Origin: CADEFQ01 sp035433705 | GTDB taxonomy: Bacteria > Pseudomonadota > Gammaproteobacteria > Steroidobacterales > Steroidobacteraceae | Assembly (NCBI GenBank): GCA_035433705.1 | Contig: DAORVK010000001.1 | Span: 1 to 64,000, forward strand | DNA: 64,000 nucleotides | Reading direction: 5' to 3' | Shown here: in pieces, positions 21,643-31,772 of the stretch | How the letters are laid out: each line of letters starts with the position of its first letter | How positions within the stretch are numbered: the first letter of the stretch is position 1 | Notes under the pieces: model-generated | Told to the model about the DNA's origin: nothing | What the model saw: the letters and a program-made list of their open reading frames with translations, nothing else | The model's database searches: none | Made by a program: the position numbers and the translations under genes

Positions 21643-22197
21643 ATGAAACCAATTCGCCCGTTTGTGCTTCTCTCATCGCTCGCGCTTGCGGCAGTAGTCG
21701 CAGGCTGCGCCAGTCTCGCCGTTGATCGAATGTTGCCGCCGGTCAAGGCCGCACCGACGCCTCGCTTCGACGCTGCGCTGCGCGCACTGCCCGTGACGGG
21801 CGCCCGCCAGGAGATGTTTGGCGGCCCAGCCCTGGTTTCGAACGAGATGTACTGCGACACATTGGTGCAGGCGCTGAAGCAGTCAAACCTCTTTCGCCAT
21901 GTCTCGACGGAGGGTCAAGGTGACTATGAGCTGCACACAGAGCTGTTCGCGCAGGGCCAGGGTGATGTCGCCCTCACCTATCGTTCCGCGATGGTCGTGC
22001 AGTATCGAATCGTTGACACTCGAACTCGCGCTGAAGTGTGGAAGAAGGGATTCAATTCGCGCGAGCAGGTCTCGGTCTCGCAGGCCTTCTCGGGCGCCAA
22101 ACGAACCGTTACCGCGCAGGAAGGCAGCGTGCGTGACAACCTGGCGCAACTGATAGCTGCGTTGTCGACCGCGGAATTCAAGCAGGTTGGCCGATAG
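21643..22197 (+). CDS. Uncharacterised lipoprotein
   Basis: 184 residues. The start at 21643 is chosen because GGGGAG at 21630-21635 is properly spaced and the product begins MKPIRPFVLLSS with lipobox VAGC (Cys22). An in-frame ATG at 21628 lies inside the ribosome-site region. The mature part includes NEMYCDTLVQALKQSNLFRHV and a strand-rich VVQYRIVDTRTRAEVWKK, a fold pattern common in small outer-membrane-associated lipoproteins. Probably in one unit with the preceding secreted protein. Function unknown. Confidence 0.6.
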   Translation: MKPIRPFVLLSSLALAAVVAGCASLAVDRMLPPVKAAPTPRFDAALRALPVTGARQEMFGGPALVSNEMYCDTLVQALKQSNLFRHVSTEGQGDYELHTELFAQGQGDVALTYRSAMVVQYRIVDTRTRAEVWKKGFNSREQVSVSQAFSGAKRTVTAQEGSVRDNLAQLIAALSTAEFKQVGR

Positions 22198-22429
22198 GGC
22201 CTCTGATCCCCACGGTGGGGTCGATCGAGCGCGACGGGGATGCTGGCTGCAAGGTTCAGCTCCGGCGGATTGCGCGTCAGGCTCGTGGATTCGTCCGACC
22301 GGGGCTTCGGCAGCGTACTACGGATGCGCTGATCGCTCCGCGGCTCACCCGGCGCTTCGAGCTGCTCTCTGGCGCACGACCGCGCATGGTAACCGGGGAC
22401 GAATCTGGCGTTGGATCGCCTCGAAGGCC

Positions 22430-23110
22430 TCAACAACCGTCTACAAGAGTTTCCGGTGAGACCCTTCGAAGCACGGAACACTTGAGCGCCAGCGTGCCGT
22501 AGTCGCCGTGACTCGTGATGCGATAGTCCTCACCGTCGGAACAAGTCGCCATGATGCTCCCGCCGTTGACCCGCTTCGCCGAAACGACCTTGGCGCAATC
22601 GTGGCCGGCACTTCTCAAAGCCGCCGTTGCGAACTCGACGGGATCTCCGGGAGATTCACCCTGCAACGGGCCTCCGGCCGATGTGGCGGACGAGGCCCCG
22701 GTTTCAGTTAGCCACAATTGAATCTGCGAGACTTGACTCTTGGTCGCGCGTAACTCGAACACCGCGGGTCCGACCAACAGGAATTCGAGATCGCCAAAGC
22801 GCTGGGTACTGAGCATCCCGTCGTTCAATTCGGTCGCCTCGAGCGCGACGTCGTACCCTTCGATCATGAGCGACTTGACGTGCCCGAGAGGGTGCACCGG
22901 AGATTCGAACCTCACCGCGAGCGGATCACCCACGATCGCGCCATCCCGATTCCCGCGCCCGACCGTTCCGGGCGGCAGCGTGATGTCGAAGTCTCCTTCA
23001 ATATTGCTGAATGGCAGCTGGACTCGCTCGTCGCTTTGCTCTGGTGCCGAGCACGCCGCCAGGAAATCAGACAGGATGGCGACGACAATCAGTGTGGCAT
23101 ACCGCGTCAT
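22430..23110 (-). CDS. Uncharacterised lipoprotein
   Basis: 226 residues from the ATG at 23110, giving MTRYATLIVVAILSDFLAAC with the lipidated Cys at residue 20; an upstream ATG at 23143 adds 11 unlikely residues. The body is strand-rich (VRFESPVHPLGHVKSLMIEGYDV). The C terminus holds paired cysteines (HDCAKVV, ATCSDGEDY, LKCSVL). No family recognised. It points against its neighbours in the secreted-protein island. The 232 bases between it and the convergent lipoprotein gene contain no gene that I can support. Confidence 0.5.
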   Translation of the reverse strand: MTRYATLIVVAILSDFLAACSAPEQSDERVQLPFSNIEGDFDITLPPGTVGRGNRDGAIVGDPLAVRFESPVHPLGHVKSLMIEGYDVALEATELNDGMLSTQRFGDLEFLLVGPAVFELRATKSQVSQIQLWLTETGASSATSAGGPLQGESPGDPVEFATAALRSAGHDCAKVVSAKRVNGGSIMATCSDGEDYRITSHGDYGTLALKCSVLRRVSPETLVDGC

Positions 23111-23350
23111 GTCCGCTTGCCCCCATCCGTAGGTCGGGCTCATCGTAGTCCAGCCGCTCTTGAATTTCGAGTGAGCCAGGCAGAGCTCAAGCCTTGCGTG
23201 AGAGAGAGAGTCCCGCTCGTCGGCCCGGTGTGGGGATCCGCCGTTGGCTTTCCTGAATGCGCTGGGCCGTTCTCTCCCTGTCGTGGGCGTATGATCGCGC
23301 CGTATGTTCGTTTGCGGCGGCCTTGCGCTGGCTTGAACTGGAAAGGCCTC

Positions 23351-24790
23351 GTGGTGCGCACACTGATCGATCCGCGTTCCAGCGTGCTGTCCCCGACCTG
23401 GTCGGTCAGTCAGCGATTTCCGTGGGTGCGCTGCCTCATCGGCACGCTACTGCTTGCCGCCCTGGCGGGCCCTGCCCAGGGCCTCTCGATTCCGCCCGCG
23501 GACATGAGCACGTGGGCGTTCAATGTGCCCGCCGCGCCGGCACGATACACGTTCCCTGTCTTCGGGACTCTGAACGACAACGTTTACACTTCGCGCGTCG
23601 TCACCCACCCCAGTGTCACTTATCCGGTCACCTACATCATGGGCGATGTGCACGAGCGCTATGTACAGGCCGTGCTGCAGGCGCTATTCGCCACGCATCG
23701 CTTCGGCGCCGCCGGGAGCGCTCCCGGGGCGAACACCCTCACCCTGCGCCTGATCGCCTTGCACAACGTCCATACCGTGGGAAAGGGTTTCGCCACCCGC
23801 GATATCACCGACCTGATCACGGCATCCTGGGGGTTGTTCGATCCCGAGGGCGTCGAAGTTTACCGCTTTCATTTCAGCGGTACCGCCACCAGCAATTCCG
23901 GGCTGGGCAAAGGCTATGGTCCGCGCGGTCGCGAACGAACAGGGCTCGCGTACCAGGACCTGCTCAATAACACCGTTTTGGGGCTGGCCGCCGCGGAACA
24001 ATTGCAACGTGTCGAGCAAATACCGGAGCTCTATGTGCACCCCGCCGAGCGCGTGATTCGCGCCAGGCTGATGGTGCGCGGCGAGGTGCTGCCCGATGCT
24101 TCCAGAGTACTCTCGGGCATGCGCTGGCTGGCCGCCGAACGCGGCGATCATGATCTGTACCAGGTCGCAGCGCACGAGATTGCTCGTCGCAATCTGACGG
24201 ATTTGAGTGATACGTCGGCCCTGTTGCACACAGTCATTCGCAGCGACAACGAGGCGCTGTTCAGCGAAGTGCTCCGCAGCAGCCGCACGCCAGACGTCAT
24301 GGAACACGGGCGCTCGCCGCTTCAGCAGACACTCATTCGCGGACAGGACGCGCGTGCAGTGGCGCTGGTGCGTGCCGGCGCGCGCCCGCAAGTCAATGCA
24401 CCCGGCGATGTGTATCTGGCGGCGGAACTGAACTTTGCATTGGCGGGACTGCTGGTCGCGATGCCACAGGCGGCCTCTGTGGCTTACGCCGCAGCACGGC
24501 GCGACTACGACGCTACGATTGCCGAGGCACAGGAAGCGATACGTCGCAATGAGATCGACCTGTGGGCCACGCGCTGGGCGCGAATCCTGGCGCCAGCGCT
24601 GCAGGGCGCCCTCGCGGGCGCCGAGGCGCGGGCAGTGGCGGAAGCGGGCGCGAGGCAAACCGGGCTGATGGGCTTTGGCACGGCGGTGTATCGGCCCGCC
24701 GAGTTCGATACCAGCACTCCCAAAGGGGCGATTACCTACCTGAACGATCTGGTGCGCCGCTGCAATGAACAGTTGGCGAGGATTCCCTGA
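23351..24790 (+). CDS. Uncharacterised secreted protein with ankyrin-like repeats
   Basis: About 479 residues if translation begins at GTG 23351, which follows GGAAAGG; ATG 23291 and GTG 23354 are alternatives. A hydrophobic stretch, CLIGTLLLAALAGPAQG, fits a signal peptide. The N-terminal half (FPVFGTLNDNVYTSRVVTH and following) is unrecognised. Residues near the middle (TSALLHTVIRSDNEALFSEVLRS, then HGRSPLQQTLIRGQDARAVALV) look like ankyrin-type helices. The C-terminal quarter is alanine-rich and helical. Function unknown. The next gene starts 36 nt later. Confidence 0.5.
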   Translation: MVRTLIDPRSSVLSPTWSVSQRFPWVRCLIGTLLLAALAGPAQGLSIPPADMSTWAFNVPAAPARYTFPVFGTLNDNVYTSRVVTHPSVTYPVTYIMGDVHERYVQAVLQALFATHRFGAAGSAPGANTLTLRLIALHNVHTVGKGFATRDITDLITASWGLFDPEGVEVYRFHFSGTATSNSGLGKGYGPRGRERTGLAYQDLLNNTVLGLAAAEQLQRVEQIPELYVHPAERVIRARLMVRGEVLPDASRVLSGMRWLAAERGDHDLYQVAAHEIARRNLTDLSDTSALLHTVIRSDNEALFSEVLRSSRTPDVMEHGRSPLQQTLIRGQDARAVALVRAGARPQVNAPGDVYLAAELNFALAGLLVAMPQAASVAYAAARRDYDATIAEAQEAIRRNEIDLWATRWARILAPALQGALAGAEARAVAEAGARQTGLMGFGTAVYRPAEFDTSTPKGAITYLNDLVRRCNEQLARIP

Positions 24791-24826
24791 CAGGACAGGC
24801 GTTTGAGGCGCCACGGAGAAACAATC

Positions 24827-25633
24827 ATGTTCACGCATCGCATCGTGATGGCGCTCCTGATCGCGTTCACGTTTCCGGCAGTCGCGCAGCAACGCGTGTG
24901 GACTGCACAGGAAAAGCTCATCTGCATGACGCAGGAGCGACTGGTGGAACTCGGATGGTCCGAGGCGCGGGCCACGGGCAGGATGGATGACGCCACGCGT
25001 GATGCTCTCGCGCGCTATCAGAAGTTCGCAGGACTTGAAGCAACCGGCGAGGTGTCGGAGAGAGTCCTGGGCTGGCTGGTTCTTCCGTGCCAGGTCAGGT
25101 TGCAGTCTGACTGGTACGGGACCGGTGCCACGACCTCGCAGCCTCTGTATGGATGCCGTAACCCGAAGGCCGTAAGTCCCGCGACGAATGCTCCGGATCC
25201 GGGCAATTTGCGAACCCCGCTTGCGCGTGGGCCCACGTGCGGACGTGCCCGATGCGTACCTCCCAAGGTGACTCCTGCCGCCATGGAGGGCAGTGGACTG
25301 CGATTCGATGGACTCTATGCGGACCAGTCAGGCGGGTTGACGCGATTCATCCGCTTCTACCCCGATGACACGGCGGCGTCCGACATCTTCGTGCAGACAC
25401 CCTATGAGGTGGCCTGCAAATTGACTCGTGAAGCCGTGACCGCGGCAGGCGCCCCACCGCAGCCCTACCGGCTGGAGGGCGACCAGATCCGGTTTGAGAT
25501 CACTTCGAAAGGCAAGCGGCGCGCGATGTCAGGCCGGGTGGAAACCGGTCAGCTGCGGCTTGTATATGACGACGAAGCCGCATTGTTCGTGACCAACACG
25601 ATGATCTTCATCTTCCATCCCGATCCGCAGTGA
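24827..25633 (+). CDS. Secreted protein with peptidoglycan-binding-like N-terminal domain
   Basis: 268 residues. The ATG at 24827 is preceded by GGAGA and yields a clean signal peptide, MFTHRIVMALLIAFTFPAVAQ. Residues ~30-90 resemble a peptidoglycan-binding_1 domain (ERLVELGWSEARATGRMDDATRDALARYQKF). The remainder is unrecognised; it contains several cysteines and a C-terminal strand-rich region. The N-terminal layout parallels the protein at 19595-20632. It converges on groEL across a terminator. Confidence 0.58.
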   Translation: MFTHRIVMALLIAFTFPAVAQQRVWTAQEKLICMTQERLVELGWSEARATGRMDDATRDALARYQKFAGLEATGEVSERVLGWLVLPCQVRLQSDWYGTGATTSQPLYGCRNPKAVSPATNAPDPGNLRTPLARGPTCGRARCVPPKVTPAAMEGSGLRFDGLYADQSGGLTRFIRFYPDDTAASDIFVQTPYEVACKLTREAVTAAGAPPQPYRLEGDQIRFEITSKGKRRAMSGRVETGQLRLVYDDEAALFVTNTMIFIFHPDPQ

Positions 25634-25635
25634 TC

Positions 25636-25663
25636 AAAAAAAAGCCCCGCTTTCGCGGGGCTT
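25636..25663 (-). terminator. Intrinsic terminator of groESL
   Basis: Stem AAGCCCCGC / GCGGGGCTT (25642-25650, 25655-25663) with a TTTC loop. It is followed on the minus strand by a run of eight T (25636-25643 complement). Orientation and position fit termination of the groES-groEL transcript; on the plus strand there is no T run. Confidence 0.85.
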
Positions 25664-25671
25664 CAAGTGAT

Positions 25672-25722
25672 GCGCGGAAACGGGGGTAGATGTTCCGCGA
25701 CTTTCGAACCTTGCGGTCCTGA

Positions 25723-25738
<16 letters not shown>
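25672..25738. repeat. Imperfect direct repeat, copy B (overlaps the groEL 3' end)
   Basis: Counterpart of 18498-18564. The stem is CGCGGAA (25673-25679) and TTCCGCG (25693-25699) with a 13-nt loop, and the conserved tail runs through the groEL stop codon (25723-25725) into its last codons. The two copies enclose about 7.1 kb of secreted-protein genes. Confidence 0.75.
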
Positions 25739-27363
<1,625 letters not shown>

Positions 27364-27364
27364 G

Positions 27365-27658
27365 TTATTTGCCCTCGATCACGGCCATGACGTCTTCTTC
27401 GCGCATGACGACGAGATCCTCGCCATCCACTTTGACTTCAGTGCCGCTGTACTTGCCGAAGAGAATCTTGTCGCCGACCTTGACGTCGAGCGGACGGACG
27501 GTGCCGTCTTCGAGAATCTTGCCCTTGCCGATCGCGACGATCTTGCCCTGGATGGGCTTCTCGGCCGCGGTGTCGGGAATCACGATGCCACCCGGGGAAG
27601 TACGCTCTTCCTCCAGGCGCTTCACGATGACGCGGTCATGAAGCGGACGAATCTTCAT
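27365..27658 (-). CDS. groES: 10-kDa co-chaperonin GroES
   Basis: 97 residues from the ATG at 27658, preceded by AGGAG at good spacing. It begins MKIRPLHDRVIVKRLEEE and has the mobile loop with GGIVIP, the expected co-chaperonin sequence. An in-frame extension upstream to 27790 runs through the promoter and is not coding. First gene of groESL. Confidence 0.97.
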   Translation of the reverse strand: MKIRPLHDRVIVKRLEEERTSPGGIVIPDTAAEKPIQGKIVAIGKGKILEDGTVRPLDVKVGDKILFGKYSGTEVKVDGEDLVVMREEDVMAVIEGK

Positions 27659-27720
27659 GGAGTTCGCTCCTGTGAGTCTGATGATTGATATGGAATTTTC
27701 GTATCGCCAGGGAGGTGGTG

Positions 27721-27747
27721 TTAGCACTCTCCCCGATTGGCTGCTAA
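27721..27747. promoter_or_regulatory. CIRCE operator (HrcA site) upstream of groES
   Basis: TTAGCACTC, 9 nt, GGCTGCTAA. The left arm is perfect and the right arm matches 7 of 9 positions of the consensus inverted repeat. HrcA binds CIRCE and represses groESL until heat shock. Confidence 0.88.
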
Positions 27748-27748
27748 T

Positions 27749-27775
27749 GATAGGGGCAGTCGGCGGGATTTCAAG
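27749..27775 (-). promoter_or_regulatory. Sigma-32 (RpoH)-type promoter of groESL
   Basis: On the minus strand CTTGAAA (27769-27775) and CCCCTATC (27749-27756) are 12 nt apart, matching the heat-shock consensus CTTGAAA-N11-16-CCCCATNT. It abuts the CIRCE, so HrcA would sit at or just after the start point. Confidence 0.82.
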
Positions 27776-27870
27776 ACCCTGACGCCTCAATTGACATAAT
27801 GCGCCCCGAGAACCTCCGAATCAGGCGGCACTCCAAGGAATGCCCCGCCTGTCTCGCTTAGGATGACTGG

Positions 27871-30093
27871 ATGCCCACGCTGTCCATGGCCGCACGCTTG
27901 ATCGCGACCTTCACCCTGTTGCTGTCCGCGCTGGCGGCCCCCGCGCTCGCCGACGAGTTTCTCGCTCCCGAGGCGGCCTACCGCTACACAATCGACAGCG
28001 ACGGCCGGCAGATCGTCGTGCACTGGAACGTCGAACCGGGCTACTACCTCTACAAGAAGCGCATGGGCGTCGTGACTGGCGCTGCAGGCGAGACCCTGGG
28101 TGAGCCCGTCTATCCGCAGGGCGAGATGCACACCGATGAGTATTTCGGTGAGCAGGAGATCTTTCGCGGCAGGTTCGATGTTGTGGTCCCGATCACGCTC
28201 GCATCGGGCGTGGCGGCCGGCAACGGCGTGCGTGCGGTGCCAATCACGCTGAAACTGCAGGGTTGCGCCGATGCGGGCCTGTGCTACCCGCCGACAGCCT
28301 GGCACACGACGGTCACCGTGCCTGCTGTTGCGACCCTTGAGGCCGCAACATCAGGCGCAGCGACGGGCATCGACGCGGTACTCGCACAGGCGCGCGCCAG
28401 CGGGTCCGGTGCGGGTGGCGATGAGTTCCTCGATCCGGACATCGCCTTCCAGCTCGCCGCAACCGCCGACGGTCCCGATCGTGTAAAGATCGTCTGGGAG
28501 ATCGCACCCGAGTATTACCTTTATCGAAACCGGCTCAAGGTGACGACTGCGAGCACCCAGGCCTCGCTCGGACCCCTCGCGCTGCCCACGGGCGAAAGCC
28601 ACACCGATGAATACTTCGGTGAGCAGGAAATCTACCGCGAAGAGCTCATCGCGACCCTGCCCGTCGCGCGACCCGGCGGCGGCGCCCTCAGCGTGCCGCT
28701 CGAGGTGACCTATCAGGGCTGCGCCGATGCCGGCTTGTGCTACCCGCCGATCACGAAGTTGCTGCAGGTGGATCTGCCCGCCGGTGGAACAATCACAGGA
28801 GATTCGGCAGGGTTCGTGTCCAGACAGGACTGGATGGCCGGGTTCATCCGCTCCGGCAACCTGTTCCTCGTCATCGGCTTCTTTTTCGGCGCGGGTCTCC
28901 TGCTTGCGTTCACGCCCTGTGTGCTGCCGATGGTGCCGATCCTGTCGGGCATCATCGCGGGCCAGGGTGCGGGCGTCACCACGCGCCGCGCGTTCTTCCT
29001 CTCCTTGAGCTACGTGCTCGGCATGGCGTTTACCTACACGCTCGCGGGCATCGCCGCCGCCGCGGCCGGCGCGCAGATTCAGGCCGTGTTCCAGCAACCG
29101 TGGATCGTGACGGTATTTGCGCTGCTGTTCATTCTGCTTGCGCTGTCGATGTTCGGGCTCTTCACGATCCAGATGCCGGCCGTCATCCAGACACGGCTCG
29201 CCGATGCGAGCAATCGACAGCGCGCGGGCACGTTCGGCGGCGTCGCCGTGATGGGCGCCCTCTCGGCGCTGATCGTCACGACCTGCGTGGCGCCCGCGCT
29301 CGTCGCCACACTTGCGGTGATCGGCCAGAGCGGCGACGTCCTGCGCGGTGGGCTTGCGCTCTTCGCGATGAGCCTCGGCATGGGAGCGCCACTCCTCGTG
29401 GTCGGCGCCTCGGCAGGCAAGCTCCTGCCGAAAGCAGGCCCTTGGATGGACACGGTGAAACGCGTATTCGGCGTGCTGTTCCTGCTGGTCGCGGCGTGGA
29501 TGCTCGGCCGCATTCTCCCAGGGCGCATGGGGCTCCTGCCCTGGGCGATCACCGCGTTCGCCGCCGCCTGGGTGTGCTCGACCGCGATCGCACCGACACA
29601 ACGCAAATGGATTCCGCGCACGATCGGCGCAGCGGCTGGCCTTTACGGTCTTGCGCTCATCGCGGGCGCTGCGCTCGGCGGCAGCGATCCGCTTGCGCCG
29701 ATTCCGCAGCTTGCCGGCAGGCACACGGAACTGCCCTTCAAGACGATCAAGTCGGTCGCAGACCTTGAAGCCGAAATCGCCGCGGCGCGCGCGGCAGGCC
29801 GGCCCGTGATGCTCGACTTCTATGCAGACTGGTGCGTGTCGTGCAAGGAAATGGAGAAGTACACGTTCTCCGAACCCGCGGTGCGGGCGGCACTGGCAAA
29901 GGCCGTGCTCTTGCGCGCAGATGTGACCGCGAACGACGCCGAGGATCAGGCGCTTCTAAGGCACTTCGGCATCTTCGGCCCACCGACGATTGCGTTCTAC
30001 GGCACCGACGGCGCCGAGCGGCGCAATTTCCGCGTGGTCGGCTACATGAAGGCGAAGGAGTTCGCGCCGCTCGCGGCACGAGCCATGAGGTAA
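27871..30093 (+). CDS. dsbD: Thiol:disulfide interchange protein DsbD with duplicated alpha domain
   Basis: 740 residues, far longer than the usual ~565. After a signal peptide there are two successive N-terminal DsbD-alpha domains, each ending in the same motif GCADAGLCYPP, with Cys132/Cys138 and Cys284/Cys290. Then follow the eight-helix membrane domain with Cys350 (FTPCVLPMVP) and Cys472 (TTCVAPALV), and the C-terminal thioredoxin-like domain with CVSC at 655-658. DsbD moves electrons from cytoplasmic thioredoxin to periplasmic thiol proteins. Each alpha domain also repeats HTDEYFGEQEI, so this is an internal duplication. ATG 27871 is used; ATG 27886 is possible. A perfect hairpin begins 3 nt after the stop. 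Confidence 0.93.
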   Translation: MPTLSMAARLIATFTLLLSALAAPALADEFLAPEAAYRYTIDSDGRQIVVHWNVEPGYYLYKKRMGVVTGAAGETLGEPVYPQGEMHTDEYFGEQEIFRGRFDVVVPITLASGVAAGNGVRAVPITLKLQGCADAGLCYPPTAWHTTVTVPAVATLEAATSGAATGIDAVLAQARASGSGAGGDEFLDPDIAFQLAATADGPDRVKIVWEIAPEYYLYRNRLKVTTASTQASLGPLALPTGESHTDEYFGEQEIYREELIATLPVARPGGGALSVPLEVTYQGCADAGLCYPPITKLLQVDLPAGGTITGDSAGFVSRQDWMAGFIRSGNLFLVIGFFFGAGLLLAFTPCVLPMVPILSGIIAGQGAGVTTRRAFFLSLSYVLGMAFTYTLAGIAAAAAGAQIQAVFQQPWIVTVFALLFILLALSMFGLFTIQMPAVIQTRLADASNRQRAGTFGGVAVMGALSALIVTTCVAPALVATLAVIGQSGDVLRGGLALFAMSLGMGAPLLVVGASAGKLLPKAGPWMDTVKRVFGVLFLLVAAWMLGRILPGRMGLLPWAITAFAAAWVCSTAIAPTQRKWIPRTIGAAAGLYGLALIAGAALGGSDPLAPIPQLAGRHTELPFKTIKSVADLEAEIAAARAAGRPVMLDFYADWCVSCKEMEKYTFSEPAVRAALAKAVLLRADVTANDAEDQALLRHFGIFGPPTIAFYGTDGAERRNFRVVGYMKAKEFAPLAARAMR

Positions 30094-30096
30094 GAA

Positions 30097-30171
30097 TGGT
30101 GCCGGGTTTTCGGTTATTCGGTTATTGCGCGCCAGCGGCGCAATAACCGAATAACCGAAAACCCGGCACCA
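30097..30171. repeat. 34-bp perfect inverted repeat, copy 1 (REPIN/MITE-like hairpin)
   Basis: Arms 30097-30130 and 30138-30171 are perfect reverse complements around a 7-nt loop. The arm contains GGTGCCGGGTTTTCGG and two copies of CGGTTATT. It fills the space between the convergent ends of dsbD and the DUF3298-like gene and could end transcription both ways, though no T run follows. A second copy lies at 42378-42453. Confidence 0.93.
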
Positions 30172-30175
30172 ACGC

Positions 30176-30958
30176 CTATTTCAGCAACCTCGCCGCGTCG
30201 GGCTTGAGGAGCGGCGCAGCGATCGCCACGGGCACCGTCACTTCGTAGCTCCCCTCCGCGTACGGGCCCACGTCGTAAGGCGAATACAGAAACAGGAGAC
30301 CTCCCCCCGCGCCGCCCATGTCCCGCGGCAACAGCTGGAAGTTGCGGGCGAACCTCGCGAGGTCCGGCACGAAAGGGCCATCGCCGGTGGTGCCGATGAA
30401 CGAATCCTTCGCCGGATCGTAATCGGGCGCGCGCGAACGCTTCACCGCAATGAGCGCATCGCGCGCCGCGCGCGCGAGCTCAAGGACCGCGGGTGAGCCG
30501 GGGACCGGGTTTTTGAGTAGATCGGCGAGCGCCAGGCGCCGCTGCCCGAGCCGGTCCCAGACGAATGCCTCGAGCGTGGTCATGGGATGCGCGCCGCCCG
30601 TATATTCGGACACCTTTCCGCGAACATCGAGGTACCGATCTCCGGCAGGGCGGCTCGTCCAGGATGCCGTGAAGAAGTATCCGTCGGCGGTGGCGGCACC
30701 GCGCGCCTTGGCGTCGGCCTGCGAGGCGACTTGCGCTTCCGCGAGCGAGCCACGCATGCGCGGCTCGATGAGTTCGTGCAGCCGCGGCACCGACACAATG
30801 CCACCGTCGATGGTGATCTCGCCTTCGAAACCGTTCGCCTTCGCCGTTACTCTCGCAGGTTCGGGCGGCACGGTTCGCGGCAGATCGACCTGCGCTCGCT
30901 CACAAGCCGTGAGTACACACAGGGCGGGCAACGACAACCAGAACGGGCGGACTCTCAT
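30176..30958 (-). CDS. DUF3298/RsiV-like lipoprotein
   Basis: 260 residues from the ATG at 30958; the frame is open further upstream but the lipoprotein signal MRVRPFWLSLPALCVLTAC (Cys19) fixes the start. The body matches the DUF4163/DUF3298 pattern: SEYTGGAHPMTTLEAFVWD, followed by LADLLKN and, near the C terminus, LLFLYSPYDVGPYAEGSYEVTVP. These periplasmic domains occur in anti-sigma factors such as RsiV, which binds lysozyme, and in many lipoproteins of unknown function. It diverges from the TlpA-like gene with 55 nt between them. Confidence 0.75.
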   Translation of the reverse strand: MRVRPFWLSLPALCVLTACERAQVDLPRTVPPEPARVTAKANGFEGEITIDGGIVSVPRLHELIEPRMRGSLAEAQVASQADAKARGAATADGYFFTASWTSRPAGDRYLDVRGKVSEYTGGAHPMTTLEAFVWDRLGQRRLALADLLKNPVPGSPAVLELARAARDALIAVKRSRAPDYDPAKDSFIGTTGDGPFVPDLARFARNFQLLPRDMGGAGGGLLFLYSPYDVGPYAEGSYEVTVPVAIAAPLLKPDAARLLK

Positions 30959-31013
30959 TTCGCGGAGTGTACTAGCCCTGCGACGCGCCGAAGCCCATGG
31001 CAAACTGGCCGCA

Positions 31014-31703
31014 ATGACCCCGCAACGACTCCTCGCCCTGATTGCGGTCACCGGCTGCGCTGCCGCGTCGGGCTTTCTTGCGTACCGCACATTCAACAGC
31101 GCACCGGTCACAGCACCCGTCGCGACCGCCGTGACCTTGGGTGCCACCACCAGTCTGCCCGCCATCGACGCGCCGCTTCCGCCCCGCAAAATTCCGGACA
31201 CGCTGCCGCAGTTCACGCTGAAGGACCGCGATGGCGTACCCCGCACGCTCGCGCACTGGGCGGGACATCCGTTGCTCGTGAACTTCTGGGCGACCTGGTG
31301 TGCGCCCTGCCGCCGCGAAATACCCTTGCTCAAGCAGCTTCGGAAGGATTATTCGGCCAAGGGTCTCGAAGTGATCGGCATCGCCGTCGATTTTCGTGAG
31401 GACGTATTGAAGTACGCCGCCGAAATCGGCCTCGATTACCCGCTACTCATCGGCGAACAGGACGGCCTCGACGCCGCCGCCGCGTTCGGCCTCGAGCCTG
31501 TCCTCCCGTTTTCTGTTTTCTCGGACCGCGAGGGACGCATCGTGGCCGTGCGTGTCGGGGAGTTGCACGCGGACGAGGCCGCGTTCATCCTCGCGCGAGT
31601 GCAGGATGTCGATGCGGAGCGCCTCGACTTGGCTGCTGCACAGCAGCAAATCGCCGTCAAACTGCGCGAACTGGCGGCAGCACGGGCGCAACAGCCCGCA
31701 TAA
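31014..31703 (+). CDS. TlpA/ResA-like thiol-disulfide oxidoreductase
   Basis: 229 residues, membrane-anchored by an N-terminal hydrophobic segment (RLLALIAVTGCAAASGFLAY), with a periplasmic thioredoxin fold. The active site is WCAPC with Cys96 and Cys99, followed by the TlpA-type IGIAVDFREDVLKYA segment. It would reduce periplasmic disulfides, for example in apocytochrome c, with electrons from DsbD encoded nearby. ATG 31014 was chosen because upstream sequence reads into the divergent promoter region. Confidence 0.88.
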   Translation: MTPQRLLALIAVTGCAAASGFLAYRTFNSAPVTAPVATAVTLGATTSLPAIDAPLPPRKIPDTLPQFTLKDRDGVPRTLAHWAGHPLLVNFWATWCAPCRREIPLLKQLRKDYSAKGLEVIGIAVDFREDVLKYAAEIGLDYPLLIGEQDGLDAAAAFGLEPVLPFSVFSDREGRIVAVRVGELHADEAAFILARVQDVDAERLDLAAAQQQIAVKLRELAAARAQQPA

Positions 31704-31772
31704 ACGCCCGATATCGCTCAATATTGCGCGTAAGTTTCGCGAACGCCGCAAATCCGGTAGATTTCGCGGTCC

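Noticed and set aside
22209..22221. CCCCACGGTGGGG palindrome after a lipoprotein gene as a terminator
   Set aside because: The loop is a single base and no T run follows, so it is not an intrinsic terminator.
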